Shown here: in pieces, positions 52,869 to 61,570 of the stretch
Position numbering within the stretch: the stretch's first letter is position 1
Layout: every line of letters starts with the position of its first letter
DNA from: JBDSSS01 sp963764195
GTDB taxonomy: Bacteria > Actinomycetota > Actinomycetes > Actinomycetales > Dermatophilaceae
Direction of reading: 5' to 3'
DNA: 64,000 bases
Assembly (NCBI GenBank): GCA_963764195.1
Contig: CAVXRG010000003.1
Span: 62,001-126,000 of the forward strand
Position numbers and translations under genes: made by a program
The notes under the pieces: generated by a model
Seen by the model: the letters and a program-made list of their open reading frames with translations, nothing else
Told to the model about the DNA's origin: nothing
Database searches by the model: none

Positions 52869-54263
52869 ATGCCAGAGCTCCAGAGTTGGCGCACCACCCT
52901 TCGACCCCTGCTCGGGATCCGCGCTCGATCGACGGCGGCTGCGATCCTTGTCGTGGCGATCGGGCTGGCCGTGGGTGCCACGCTGCTGCTCGTGCTCCTC
53001 CGGCAGAACCTCGTCGCCTCGGCGCAGGAGGCTGCGGTGACGCGAGCGAGTGAGGTCGTCGACCAGGTCCGGTCCGATGCCCGGTCCGACCTCGGGGAGT
53101 ACCTCGCCGAGACGAACCGGGGTGCGCAGCTCGTCCAGCTCGTCGGTCCCGGTGGTGTCGTCCTCGACAGCTCGTCCTCCCGTGCGTCGGGGACGCCGGT
53201 GTCGACCCTGCGCCCGGCGGACGGGGAGGTGGTCCGGCGGGAGTACCCCGCCTTGCCGACCCTCCCCGGCGGCGACCCGTACCTCCTCGTCGCTCGCGGG
53301 CTCGTCTCCCTGACGGGACAGCCGCAGACGGTGCTCGTCGCGTCCTCCTTGGCCACGGAGGACGCGACGGTCGACACCGTGCAGAAGTACGTCCTCGGAG
53401 GTCTCCTGCCCCTGCTGCTGCTCGTCGGGGCGGCGACGTGGGTGCTCGTCGGGAGGGCCCTGCGCCCCGTCGAGGAGATCCGGACCCGGGTGCAGGGCAT
53501 CAACGCCGCCGCGTTCGAGGAGCGGGTGCCCATCCCGGGCAGCAGCGACGAGATCGCGCGGCTCGCGGTGACGATGAACGAGATGCTCGACCGGCTCGAA
53601 GCCGCGCAACAGGGCCAGCGCCGGTTCGTCGCCGACGCCAGCCACGAGCTCCGGTCGCCGCTCGCGACACTGACCGCCGCGCTCGAGGTCGCCGGGCCGG
53701 ATCCGACCGGGGCCTCGTGGGAGGAGCTGCGCGCCATCATGGCGGTCGAGGCGGACCGGATGCGCCTGCTCGTCGCGGACCTGCTCCTGCTCGCGAAGGC
53801 TGACGACACCGGGCTCGGTCTCGAGCACGAGGACGTCGACCTCGACGACATCGTCGACAACGAGGTGCGGCGCCTGCGCATGTCGACGTCGCTTCACGTC
53901 CACTCGGACATCGAGCCGGTCCGGGTCCACGGCGACACGGCCAAGCTCGCGCAGGTGGTGCGCAACCTCGTGGACAACGCCGCCAGGGCGGCATCGCGCG
54001 AGATGGGGCTGACCCTGCGCGCGGAGGGCCGCGCCGCGGTCCTCGTCGTCGACGACGACGGTCCGGGCATCGAGCCCGCAGACCGCGAGCGGGTCTTCGC
54101 CCGGTTCGTCCGGCTCGACGAGAGCCGCGAGCGGGGACCGGGGGGGTCGGGTCTCGGTCTTGCGATCGTGGCGGAGGTCGTCCGAGGTCACGGCGGCGTG
54201 GTCTCGGTCGGCCGCTCGGACCAGGGCGGAGCGCGCTTCGAGGTGCGGCTGCCGATGGCCTGA
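52869..54263 (+). CDS. sensor histidine kinase
   Basis: 464 residues. Two membrane helices (about 22-44 and 168-190) flank an extracytoplasmic sensor of about 120 residues. HAMP follows (RALRPVEEIRTRVQGINA), then HisKA with FVADASHELRSPL (His259), and HATPase_c with NLVDNAARAA, DDGPGIEP and GGSGLGLAIV. The start ATG follows GAAGGAG. Partner regulator is probably the convergent gene at 54284-54961. Confidence 0.92.
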   Translation: MPELQSWRTTLRPLLGIRARSTAAAILVVAIGLAVGATLLLVLLRQNLVASAQEAAVTRASEVVDQVRSDARSDLGEYLAETNRGAQLVQLVGPGGVVLDSSSSRASGTPVSTLRPADGEVVRREYPALPTLPGGDPYLLVARGLVSLTGQPQTVLVASSLATEDATVDTVQKYVLGGLLPLLLLVGAATWVLVGRALRPVEEIRTRVQGINAAAFEERVPIPGSSDEIARLAVTMNEMLDRLEAAQQGQRRFVADASHELRSPLATLTAALEVAGPDPTGASWEELRAIMAVEADRMRLLVADLLLLAKADDTGLGLEHEDVDLDDIVDNEVRRLRMSTSLHVHSDIEPVRVHGDTAKLAQVVRNLVDNAARAASREMGLTLRAEGRAAVLVVDDDGPGIEPADRERVFARFVRLDESRERGPGGSGLGLAIVAEVVRGHGGVVSVGRSDQGGARFEVRLPMA

Positions 54264-54283
54264 GAACGCGCAGACCAGGTCGG

Positions 54284-54961
54284 TCAACCGCCGTCGGCGG
54301 CCAGCCGGTAGCCCAGGCCCCGCACGGTCTCGATGGCGTGCCGGTCGAAGGGCACGTCGATCTTCTGACGGAGGTAGCGGACATAGACCTCGACGACGTT
54401 GCCGTCACCCTCGAAGGCGGGGTCCCACACCCCACCGAGGATCTCCGACTTGCTCACGACGCTCCCGCGGTGACGCATGAGGAACTCGAGCAGACCGTAC
54501 TCACGGGCGGTGAGCGAGACCTCCTGCTCCGCGCGGGTCACCCGTCGGCGCCCGGGGTCGAGCGCGAGGTCCCCGGCGGTGAGCACGATCGGGCGCTCCG
54601 GTGCCCCCCGGCGAATCAGCGCCCGGATCCGCGCGACGAGCACGACGAAGCTGAAGGGCTTGGACATGTAGTCGTCGCCGCCGAGGTCGAAGGCATCGGT
54701 CTGGTCGTACTCGCCGTCCTTGGCCGTCAGCATCAGCACCGGCGTCCACACACCGCGTTCGCGCATCTGCTCGAGCACCTTGTAACCGTTGAGCTTGGGC
54801 AGCATGATGTCGAGCACGACCGCGTCGTAGTGCATCTCCGTGGCCAGCCACAGGCCCTCGACCCCGTCGTGTGCGACCTCGACGACGAACCCCTCGTCGA
54901 CGAGGCCCCGTCGCACGGTCTCGGCGAGGTTGCGCTCGTCCTCCACCAACAGCACCCGCAT
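54284..54961 (-). CDS. OmpR/PhoB-type response regulator
   Basis: 225 residues. Receiver domain with Asp51 in VVLDIMLP and Lys101 in SKPF, then a winged-helix DNA-binding domain (about 130-222, SLTAREYGLLEFLMRHRGSV, then EVYVRYLRQKID). Its end lies 20 bases from the end of the kinase gene on the other strand, so the pair is convergent instead of co-transcribed. Confidence 0.92.
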   Translation of the reverse strand: MRVLLVEDERNLAETVRRGLVDEGFVVEVAHDGVEGLWLATEMHYDAVVLDIMLPKLNGYKVLEQMRERGVWTPVLMLTAKDGEYDQTDAFDLGGDDYMSKPFSFVVLVARIRALIRRGAPERPIVLTAGDLALDPGRRRVTRAEQEVSLTAREYGLLEFLMRHRGSVVSKSEILGGVWDPAFEGDGNVVEVYVRYLRQKIDVPFDRHAIETVRGLGYRLAADGG

Positions 54962-55218
54962 CCGAGCCTCCCTCCGAGCTGCCGCGAACGTCCCCGCCTC
55001 GTGCGGGGGCCTCGTCCGGCGAGCGTACCGAGCGGCAGCTGCGCTCTCGCCGGACCCCGTCCGGGCCCCGCCTGACAGGTGGGCGTGCGCTCAGGTGCCT
55101 CTCAGCCTTCGGGACCTACCGTGGAGAAGCGGGCTCGACCAGCCCGACGGACGAGGTGCCGGCCCGTTCTCCGGCAGACATCCTCCCTGCCGTTGGCCCA
55201 CCCGGAAGGAGCCAGCTC

Positions 55219-55953
55219 GTGACCGACAGCCTCGGGTCCGTCGTCCAGGCCATCTTGTCCCTGCACGGCTGGCCGGTGTACCTCGTGGTGGCCGTGCTCG
55301 CCTTCGGCGAGTCCGCCGTCTTCCTCGGCATGGTCCTGCCCGGTGAGACCGCGATGGTCGTCGCCGGCATCCTCGCGGCCCGCGGCAACATCTCGCTGCC
55401 CGCGATCATCGCCCTGGCCGCGACGGCAGCCGTCCTGGGCGACCAGGTCGGTTTTCTCCTCGGCCGCCGCTTCGGACCCCGACTCCGGCGGAGTCGGCCG
55501 GGCCGCCGGGTCGGCGAGGCGCGGTGGGACCGCGCGCAGGACTCCGTCACCCGCCACGGGGCGTGGGCGGTGGCCGGGGGCCGCTGGGTGGCGGTCCTCC
55601 GCGCGCTCGTGCCCACCGTGGCCGGAGCCATCGGTATGCCCTACCGTCGCTTCGTCCTCGCCAATGCGGCCGGCGGGTCGGTCTGGGCCGCCGGCGCGGT
55701 GCTGGTCGGCTACTTCGCGGGAGGGTCGGTCTCCACCGCGCAGGACCTGCTCGGTCGCACCTCGATGATCGGGCTCACCATCCTCGGCCTCACGGTGGCC
55801 GTGGCTGCTGCGAGACGACTCCGTCGTCACCGGCGGGGACGGCGGTCCGGTCAGTCCACCGTAGAAGCGGCCCCGGCCGCCACCGGCGACCGGGTGGCCA
55901 CCGCCCCGGCCCTGGAGCCCTCCCGGGTCGGTGGGGCGACGACGGGCAGGTGA
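55219..55953 (+). CDS. DedA-family membrane protein
   Basis: 244 residues from the GTG behind GGAAGGAG. The family motifs ESAVFLGMVLPGETAMVVAG and GGRWVAVLRALVPTVAGAIG are clear. The Arg/Ala-rich C-terminal tail is cytosolic. DedA proteins of the UptA/DedA group flip undecaprenyl phosphate or other lipids. It lies beside AsnB-like and PAP2 genes. Confidence 0.88.
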   Translation: MTDSLGSVVQAILSLHGWPVYLVVAVLAFGESAVFLGMVLPGETAMVVAGILAARGNISLPAIIALAATAAVLGDQVGFLLGRRFGPRLRRSRPGRRVGEARWDRAQDSVTRHGAWAVAGGRWVAVLRALVPTVAGAIGMPYRRFVLANAAGGSVWAAGAVLVGYFAGGSVSTAQDLLGRTSMIGLTILGLTVAVAAARRLRRHRRGRRSGQSTVEAAPAATGDRVATAPALEPSRVGGATTGR

Positions 55954-56052
55954 GGGTCGACGTCGCGCGCCCATGGACCCGCCCGCGCTCAGGATCCTCT
56001 CAGCCAGCTGACGGGATGATGGGCCTCCGACGTCACCGTAGGAGGAATGCGC

Positions 56053-58899
56053 ATGTGTGGGATCGCCGGGTACTTCGGTCTCGAACCGGACCGTGGACTG
56101 CTCGAGAGGATGGCCGCAGCCCAACGGCACCGCGGCCCCGACGACCAGGGGACCTACCTCGAGGGACCCGTCGGCCTGGCCCACCAGCGCCTCTCGATCA
56201 TCGACCGGGAGGGCGGGAGCCAGCCGATGTCCACGCCCGACGGGCGGTTCGTGCTGGCCTACAACGGTGAGACCTACAACTACCGCGAGCTGCGCACCGA
56301 GCTCGAGGCGTCGGGCCGCACCTTCCTGACCGAGAGCGACACCGAGGTCGTCCTCCAGGCGTATGCCGCCTGGGGGGCTGCCGCGTTCGGCCGCCTCAAC
56401 GGCATGTTCGCGATCGCCGTCTGGGACCGCTCGGAGCAGACGCTGACCCTCGCGCGCGACGAGTTCGGGATCAAACCGCTGCACCTGAGCCCCGTCCCGG
56501 AAGGACGCGGCGCGAGTGAGGACGCGCCGGGTGGGGCGTGGCTGTTCTCCAGCGAGATCCGCCCGATCCTCGTCAGCGGCCTGCACGACCGCAAGCCCAA
56601 CGAGCGCAGCCTCTACCGCTACCTCCGCCACCGGGTGCACGACGACGGCGCCGAGACCTTCTTCGAGGGGATCGAGCGCCTGCTGCCCGGGGAGATGGCC
56701 ACGATCAGCGCAGCCGGGCTCGAGCGGCGGCGCTACAGCACGCTCCGCCAGGACCTCACGGATGCCCGCCCCGCCGCGACCGGCGCCGGGCCCGAGGAGG
56801 TGGCGGCCCTGCGCGAGGGGCTGATGGAGTCCATTGCCCTCCGGCTCCGCTCGGACGTCCCGGTGGGCACGTCCCTCTCGGGCGGCCTCGACAGCTCGAC
56901 GATCGCCGTCGGCATCGACCGGCTCCTCACCGAGCAGGATGCGGCGGCCGAGGCCGTCGGTCACCGGCAGCAGACCTTCTCCGCCGTCTTCTCGGGCTAC
57001 CGCAACGACGAGGAGCGGTGGGTCGACGACGCCGTCGATGCCTGCTCCGGCCCGGTGCAGTCGCACCGGATCCGGCCGACGTCGGCCGAGCTGCTCGCGG
57101 ACCTCACCGACTTCGTGCGCACTCAGGAGGAGCCCGTCGTCTCGACCGGCCCCTACGCGCAGTACCGGGTGATGAAGGAGGCCAGCCGTCACGTCACGGT
57201 GATGCTCGACGGTCAGGGCGCCGACGAGATGCTCGCGGGTTACGTGCCCCAGCACGTGACCTACCTGCGCAGCCTCCTGTCGCGCGACCGACGCGCCGGC
57301 CTGGCCGAGCTCGCCGCCGCCCGTGACATCCTCGGAAACCAGGTTCGCTCCCGGCTGCGCACCCGACTGCGGGGCGGGGGATCGGTGACCACCGTCCTGG
57401 GTCGCGAGTTCACGGCTGCCCACGAGGGCGACGGGTATGCCGTTGAGGGTGCCACCCTGCGTCAGCGGCTGGTGCACGACCTCTTCGTCGCGTCCCTGCC
57501 GGCGTTGCTGCGCTACGAGGATCGCAACTCGATGCGCTTCTCGGTCGAGGGTCGCGTGCCTTTCCTCGACCCGGGCCTGGTGCGGACCGTCTTCGCGATG
57601 CCCGATGACGCCATCATCGCGGGCGGGTGGAACAAGAGCGTGCTGCGGGACGCGGTCCAGGACATCCTGCCCGCCTCGATCACCCGACGGCGCAACAAGA
57701 TCGGCTTCACCACGCCCCAGAACGAGTGGTTCCACGAGCAGCGCGAGTTCATCTACCGGGTGTTCCTCTCCGAGTCGTTCGCTCGACGGCCGTACTTCAA
57801 CCGGTCCGAGGTCCTCGATGCCTTCGAGCTGTGGCTGAGCGGCAGGGGGTCGCTGGACTCGATGACGTTCTGGCGGATGCTCAACGTCGAGCTCTGGCTC
57901 CGCGAGTTCTTCGACCCGAATCCTGGTGCGGAGGTGGGAGCGGATGAGTCCGCAGGGGCGCGCGAGTTCGCCTCCACCGCCGGCCTGCCCGGTGACGAGG
58001 GGGAGACCGTCACGGCGCCGTCGTCGACCAATCCCGGCAAGGCTCTCGACCTCACTCTCCCCGACGGGTCGCAGGTCCGCCGGCACCCGCTCCGGACGCC
58101 CCACGTCACGGACACCGACGACATCGCGAGCCTCGTCGTCGACCAGGTGGGGCACCACCTCGAGGTGCTCGGTGACGGACGGACCGTCGCCGGGTCGGAC
58201 TTCCGCACGTGGTACGTCTTCCTGTCCGAGAAGGTGGTCGCGATCACGCAGCAGCGGTCGTTCTTCCTGTGGGACATCGAGGTCACACCGGCCGCTCGCC
58301 TGCTCAGCCGGCACGTGACGCGTACCCCTGCCGGGATCGGTCTGGGGTCCCCCTTCACCATGCAGCTGGCCATCGACGAGGCGGGGCTTGCCCGGGTGCT
58401 CCTCGCGTCTGCTGCAGGCGCCCTCGGCCGGCTGGCCGGACGCCGCGGCCTCTTCTACACGGTGGTCGGCGGAGACGTCCGGGCGATCGACGGCCCCACC
58501 GAGTATTCCGTCCACCCGGCGAACATGTCGGCCAAGCTGGCCCCGAAGGACCCGTCGGCCGTCGCTGCCACGATCTCCGCTGCGCTTCGGGAGGTGCTGC
58601 CCGGCCCGGTGGCCGACACCTTCGGCGGGACCGTCATCATCGACGCCAACGACCTCGGGTGCAACGTGCTCGGCACGGACGCAACGGCACCCGTGGCTCG
58701 GCTCGAGCAGGCCTTCGCTGACAACCCCCTCGGTCAGGGGGCTGAGCGGACACCGATCGGGATCGTCCTCGACGACCTCCGTCCGTCGGGACGTGGTGGC
58801 GCGTCCGATGACCATCCCCACCCCTCCTGCGCTCCGGTGAGATCGCCTCGCGGCGTCGTCGGTGCCCGTGCGGACCGGGCCCCGGAGCGGTCGGCATGA
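56053..58899 (+). CDS. asnB: asparagine synthetase (glutamine-hydrolysing) fused to a CofE-like gamma-glutamyl ligase domain
   Basis: 948 residues. I start at ATG 56053, not 56047, because class II amidotransferases need Cys2 (MCGIAGYFG) and GGAGGA sits at the right distance. Residues 1-190 are the glutaminase domain (HRGPDDQG, NGETYNY). Residues about 230-620 are the synthetase with the PP-loop SGGLDSS at 276-282. After a 60-residue linker, residues about 685-905 match coenzyme F420-0 gamma-glutamyl ligase (CofE-like), including FLSEKVVAITQQ and IDANDLGCNVLG (863-874). The tail is Arg/Pro-rich. AsnB relatives amidate Asp, or diaminopimelate in peptidoglycan. The fusion suggests coupled amidation and glutamylation of one acceptor; this is inference. 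Confidence 0.85.
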   Translation: MCGIAGYFGLEPDRGLLERMAAAQRHRGPDDQGTYLEGPVGLAHQRLSIIDREGGSQPMSTPDGRFVLAYNGETYNYRELRTELEASGRTFLTESDTEVVLQAYAAWGAAAFGRLNGMFAIAVWDRSEQTLTLARDEFGIKPLHLSPVPEGRGASEDAPGGAWLFSSEIRPILVSGLHDRKPNERSLYRYLRHRVHDDGAETFFEGIERLLPGEMATISAAGLERRRYSTLRQDLTDARPAATGAGPEEVAALREGLMESIALRLRSDVPVGTSLSGGLDSSTIAVGIDRLLTEQDAAAEAVGHRQQTFSAVFSGYRNDEERWVDDAVDACSGPVQSHRIRPTSAELLADLTDFVRTQEEPVVSTGPYAQYRVMKEASRHVTVMLDGQGADEMLAGYVPQHVTYLRSLLSRDRRAGLAELAAARDILGNQVRSRLRTRLRGGGSVTTVLGREFTAAHEGDGYAVEGATLRQRLVHDLFVASLPALLRYEDRNSMRFSVEGRVPFLDPGLVRTVFAMPDDAIIAGGWNKSVLRDAVQDILPASITRRRNKIGFTTPQNEWFHEQREFIYRVFLSESFARRPYFNRSEVLDAFELWLSGRGSLDSMTFWRMLNVELWLREFFDPNPGAEVGADESAGAREFASTAGLPGDEGETVTAPSSTNPGKALDLTLPDGSQVRRHPLRTPHVTDTDDIASLVVDQVGHHLEVLGDGRTVAGSDFRTWYVFLSEKVVAITQQRSFFLWDIEVTPAARLLSRHVTRTPAGIGLGSPFTMQLAIDEAGLARVLLASAAGALGRLAGRRGLFYTVVGGDVRAIDGPTEYSVHPANMSAKLAPKDPSAVAATISAALREVLPGPVADTFGGTVIIDANDLGCNVLGTDATAPVARLEQAFADNPLGQGAERTPIGIVLDDLRPSGRGGASDDHPHPSCAPVRSPRGVVGARADRAPERSA

Positions 58900-59603
58900 A
58901 GCCGGCTTCGGACCTGTCCGCCGGGGCTCAGGTCGCCCGTCCGGCAGAGCGTGCTCCGCGACGCGACAGCGTGGTCGTGCTCGGACTCGTCATGGTGACG
59001 ATCGGTCTCGTGGCTGGTTTCGTCGTCACGAGCATCGGAGCCGCGCACACCGGCGAGCTCGGAGTGGACGTGTCGATCTCGCAGCACCGCGACGGTGTCC
59101 TCTCGGCGATCGCGCTGTTCGTCAACGTCGCGCTGGGGCCCGTCGTCGCACCCCTCGTGCTGCTCATCGTGTGCGGTTTCCTCTGGACCCGGGACCGTTT
59201 CCTCGCCGTGACGGTCGGGGGGCTGACGATCGTCGGTTGGCTCTCGGTCGAGATCGGCAAGGCACTGGTCCACCGGACCCGGCCACCGGGAGCGAGCGTT
59301 CATGCGCTTGTGAGCGAGACCGCCGCCGACAGCTACCCGAGCGGGCACACGGCCTTCGCGGCCGCGGCGGTGTTTGCCGTCGTGGCCGCTCTCGTGCTGC
59401 GTCACCGCAGCACCCGGCTCGCGTGGCTGGTCGGCCTGCCCTTCATCGCCGTCGTGGCGCTCTCGCGGCTCTACCTCGGCGTCCACTACGTCACCGACGT
59501 CATCGCCTCGGTGGTCTTCGCAGGGTCCTCGATCCTCGTCGTGGTGGCCATCGGCTGGCCCTGGCTGGCCCGACTGCGTGACCGTGAGGCTGCCCGGACC
59601 TGA
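58896..59603 (+). CDS. PAP2-family phosphatase, undecaprenyl-pyrophosphatase-like
   Basis: 235 residues, six membrane helices. All three PAP2 motifs are intact: KALVHRTRPPG, SYPSGHTAF and SRLYLGVHYVTDV. The ATG overlaps the asnB-fusion stop (ATGA), so both are co-translated. The complete motif set distinguishes it from the PAP2 gene at 52131. Confidence 0.9.
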   Translation: MKPASDLSAGAQVARPAERAPRRDSVVVLGLVMVTIGLVAGFVVTSIGAAHTGELGVDVSISQHRDGVLSAIALFVNVALGPVVAPLVLLIVCGFLWTRDRFLAVTVGGLTIVGWLSVEIGKALVHRTRPPGASVHALVSETAADSYPSGHTAFAAAAVFAVVAALVLRHRSTRLAWLVGLPFIAVVALSRLYLGVHYVTDVIASVVFAGSSILVVVAIGWPWLARLRDREAART

Positions 59604-59632
59604 GAAGGGTCGCGGAAAGCGAGACGGCGATC

Positions 59633-59647
59633 ACTACGACTTGTAGT
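59633..59647. promoter_or_regulatory. BlaI/CopY-like inverted repeat before the cytochrome b operon
   Basis: ACTAC-GACTT-GTAGT is an inverted repeat of the TACnnnnnGTA kind bound by BlaI/MecI/CopY repressors. It lies 71 bases before the first gene of the operon. No BlaI gene is in the window. Confidence 0.5.
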
Positions 59648-59718
59648 ATTGGCTGTGGTGGCAACGTTGTCCGGTCGACAGGAGTGACTCACGCGTCCTT
59701 CGACCAGGAGAGTGTGAG

Positions 59719-59886
59719 ATGCCCAGTTCCGTTCTTGCCCAGGCAGTCCCGGCAGGGTCTGTGATCCAGTGGGGAATCCTCACGATCACGGTAGCCAACC
59801 TCGTCGTCGTCCTCGCGATGGTCCTCGTCTTCGTCCTGGCCCTCGTGCTGCCCTTCCCCAGCGCTGGTGGCAGGGAGGAGTCATGA
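59719..59886 (+). CDS. small single-span membrane protein of the cytochrome b operon
   Basis: 55 residues, ATG behind CAGGAG. A hydrophobic span (ITVANLVVVLAMVLVFVLAL) covers about residues 23-45. Its stop overlaps the cytochrome b start. Probably a small subunit or assembly factor of the complex; no family recognised. Confidence 0.7.
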   Translation: MPSSVLAQAVPAGSVIQWGILTITVANLVVVLAMVLVFVLALVLPFPSAGGREES

Positions 59887-60563
59887 GCCGCGAACCGACA
59901 GCGACGGCTGCGCGGCCGGACCCCACCGGGTCGGCTCCACGGGGTCGCCACGACAGCTGGTCGGTCGCGCTCAGCACGTGGGTCGAGGGTCTGGTGCCGC
60001 CGGGGCAGTGGCTCCCCGACCGGCAGCCTGCGTATGTCGCGTCCTGGATCTACGTGTTCGGCGTGGCCTGCCTCGCCAGCCTCGTGGTCGTCATCGGCTC
60101 GGGGCTGGTGCTCACCCTCGGGGGCATCACGTGGTGGCACGCGAGCACGGTCGGGCACTTCGTCAACTCCATGCACCTGTGGAGCGTCGAGCTCTTCTTC
60201 GCCACCATGGTCATCCACCTGTGGGGCAAGTTCTTCATGGCGGCCTGGCGGGGCAACCGCGGCCTCACCTGGGCGACCGGGGCGCTCGCCTTCTTCGGCT
60301 CGCTCGGCACGGCCTTCACCGGATACCTGATGCAGACCAACTTCGATGCCCAGTGGATCAGCACGCAGGCCAAGGACGGGCTCAACGCGGCCGGCATCGG
60401 GGCCTTCTTCAACGTCATGGACGTGGGCCAGATGGTCCTCTGGCACGTGTCGCTGCTGCCTCTCGTCGTCGGGGTGATCGTCGGGCTCCACCTGCTCCTC
60501 GTCCGTCGACGGGGTGTCGTCCCCCCGATCGGCGCCGAGTCACCGCTCGGGGGACGGTCATGA
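59883..60563 (+). CDS. cytochrome b (b6-like N-terminal domain)
   Basis: 226 residues, four membrane helices. Heme-ligand His pairs are His98/His112 in helix B and His188/His203 in helix D; the 14-residue gap in helix D is the b6-type spacing, one more than in mitochondrial-type bc1. Helix C and the QoI region follow GLTWATGALAFFGSLGTAFT. No Rieske or cytochrome c1 gene accompanies it. It may be part of a small quinol-oxidising or electron-bifurcating complex. Confidence 0.85.
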   Translation: MSREPTATAARPDPTGSAPRGRHDSWSVALSTWVEGLVPPGQWLPDRQPAYVASWIYVFGVACLASLVVVIGSGLVLTLGGITWWHASTVGHFVNSMHLWSVELFFATMVIHLWGKFFMAAWRGNRGLTWATGALAFFGSLGTAFTGYLMQTNFDAQWISTQAKDGLNAAGIGAFFNVMDVGQMVLWHVSLLPLVVGVIVGLHLLLVRRRGVVPPIGAESPLGGRS

Positions 60564-61522
60564 GCGCCGGGCGGCCCGGTCGCACCGTTCACCGTGGGGT
60601 CAGGGGGGCCACCTGGGCGCCCGACTCGCACGACTTCCCCACCCGCCACTACGACCTCGTCAAGGAGTTCGTCGTCGCCCTGGTCGTCATGATCGGCCTG
60701 ACGACCGTGGCCGCGCTCGTCTTCTCCTCGCCCGACGACCCTGCGCTCTCGCTGCAGGAGTGGGCCCGGCAGGCGCCGAACGACGTGGTGGCCACCGCAG
60801 CGGGCGAGCTCGCCGGCACGACGACGACCGCGGCATACGGGCCGCCGTACAACTCGGCGGCGGAGGGCCAGACGCTCGGTCCCCTCAACCTGCAGAAGCT
60901 GGCCGGGGTCACCCGGCCGATCGACGCGGCTGATGACTTCGTGATCACCCCGCTGCGGAGCCTCACCTCGGTGCCCGCGGTCACCGACGCACTGCGGCAG
61001 TGGTCGGGGGCGACCGCCGACCAGCGCACGACATGGGCCCAGGCCTACTCCGACGCCCTGGCGGCAGCGCCCGGTGGCGATCCTGCGCAGGTCCCGGCTG
61101 GCTCCTACGGTCCCGTGCCGGCTCTCGCCCGGGGCGAGCTCGTGCTGGCCGGCAGCGGGGCGCTGGAGGGCCTGCTCACGTCGCGGACCGGCTTCTTCGG
61201 GGTCGACAGCACCAAGCCTCTGCTCCTGCTCGCCGACGGCAGCTACCTCGAGGAGCAGGCCCGCGCCCAGAACCTCGGCGGCGACCAGTGGGGCATCATG
61301 AACGAGACGGGCAACTACCCCGGGCAGCCGTGGCTCTGGCTCTACACGTTCTGGTACCAGGTCCCGCCGTTCTCGACGTCCGACAATGCCGACGTGCTGG
61401 TCTGGGCCGTGATGATCCTGCTGAGCATCGGACTGATCTGCGTCCCGTGGATCCCCGGGCTGCGCAGCCTGCCGAAGCACCTCGGGGTCCACCGGCTGAT
61501 CTGGCGCGACCGGGACCGATGA
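60560..61522 (+). CDS. membrane protein of the cytochrome b operon, unknown function
   Basis: 320 residues, start overlapping cytochrome b (ATGA). One membrane helix near residues 33-57 (VKEFVVALVVMIGLTTVAAL) and one near 276-296 (VLVWAVMILLSIGLICVPWI) enclose an extracytoplasmic domain of about 215 residues with few Cys or His. It stands where a subunit IV/PetD-like partner would be, but I see no clear homology to it. Confidence 0.7.
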   Translation: MSAGRPGRTVHRGVRGATWAPDSHDFPTRHYDLVKEFVVALVVMIGLTTVAALVFSSPDDPALSLQEWARQAPNDVVATAAGELAGTTTTAAYGPPYNSAAEGQTLGPLNLQKLAGVTRPIDAADDFVITPLRSLTSVPAVTDALRQWSGATADQRTTWAQAYSDALAAAPGGDPAQVPAGSYGPVPALARGELVLAGSGALEGLLTSRTGFFGVDSTKPLLLLADGSYLEEQARAQNLGGDQWGIMNETGNYPGQPWLWLYTFWYQVPPFSTSDNADVLVWAVMILLSIGLICVPWIPGLRSLPKHLGVHRLIWRDRDR

Positions 61523-61531
61523 TCCGAGCGC

Positions 61532-61566
61532 GCCGCCGGCCCCGTCCCCACGCCGGGTCCGGCGGC
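61532..61566. terminator. hairpin between convergent cytochrome and lipoprotein genes
   Basis: GCCGCCGG (61532-61539) pairs with CCGGCGGC (61559-61566) around a 19-base loop, between two genes that end 48 bases apart. Confidence 0.4.
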
Positions 61567-61570
61567 CCGG

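Noticed and set aside
55102..58821. Minus-strand open frame of 1239 codons opposite the asparagine synthetase fusion and DedA genes
   Set aside because: It is antisense to genes with clear motifs and coding bias. Long antisense frames are normal in GC-rich DNA, and the translation has no recognisable domain.
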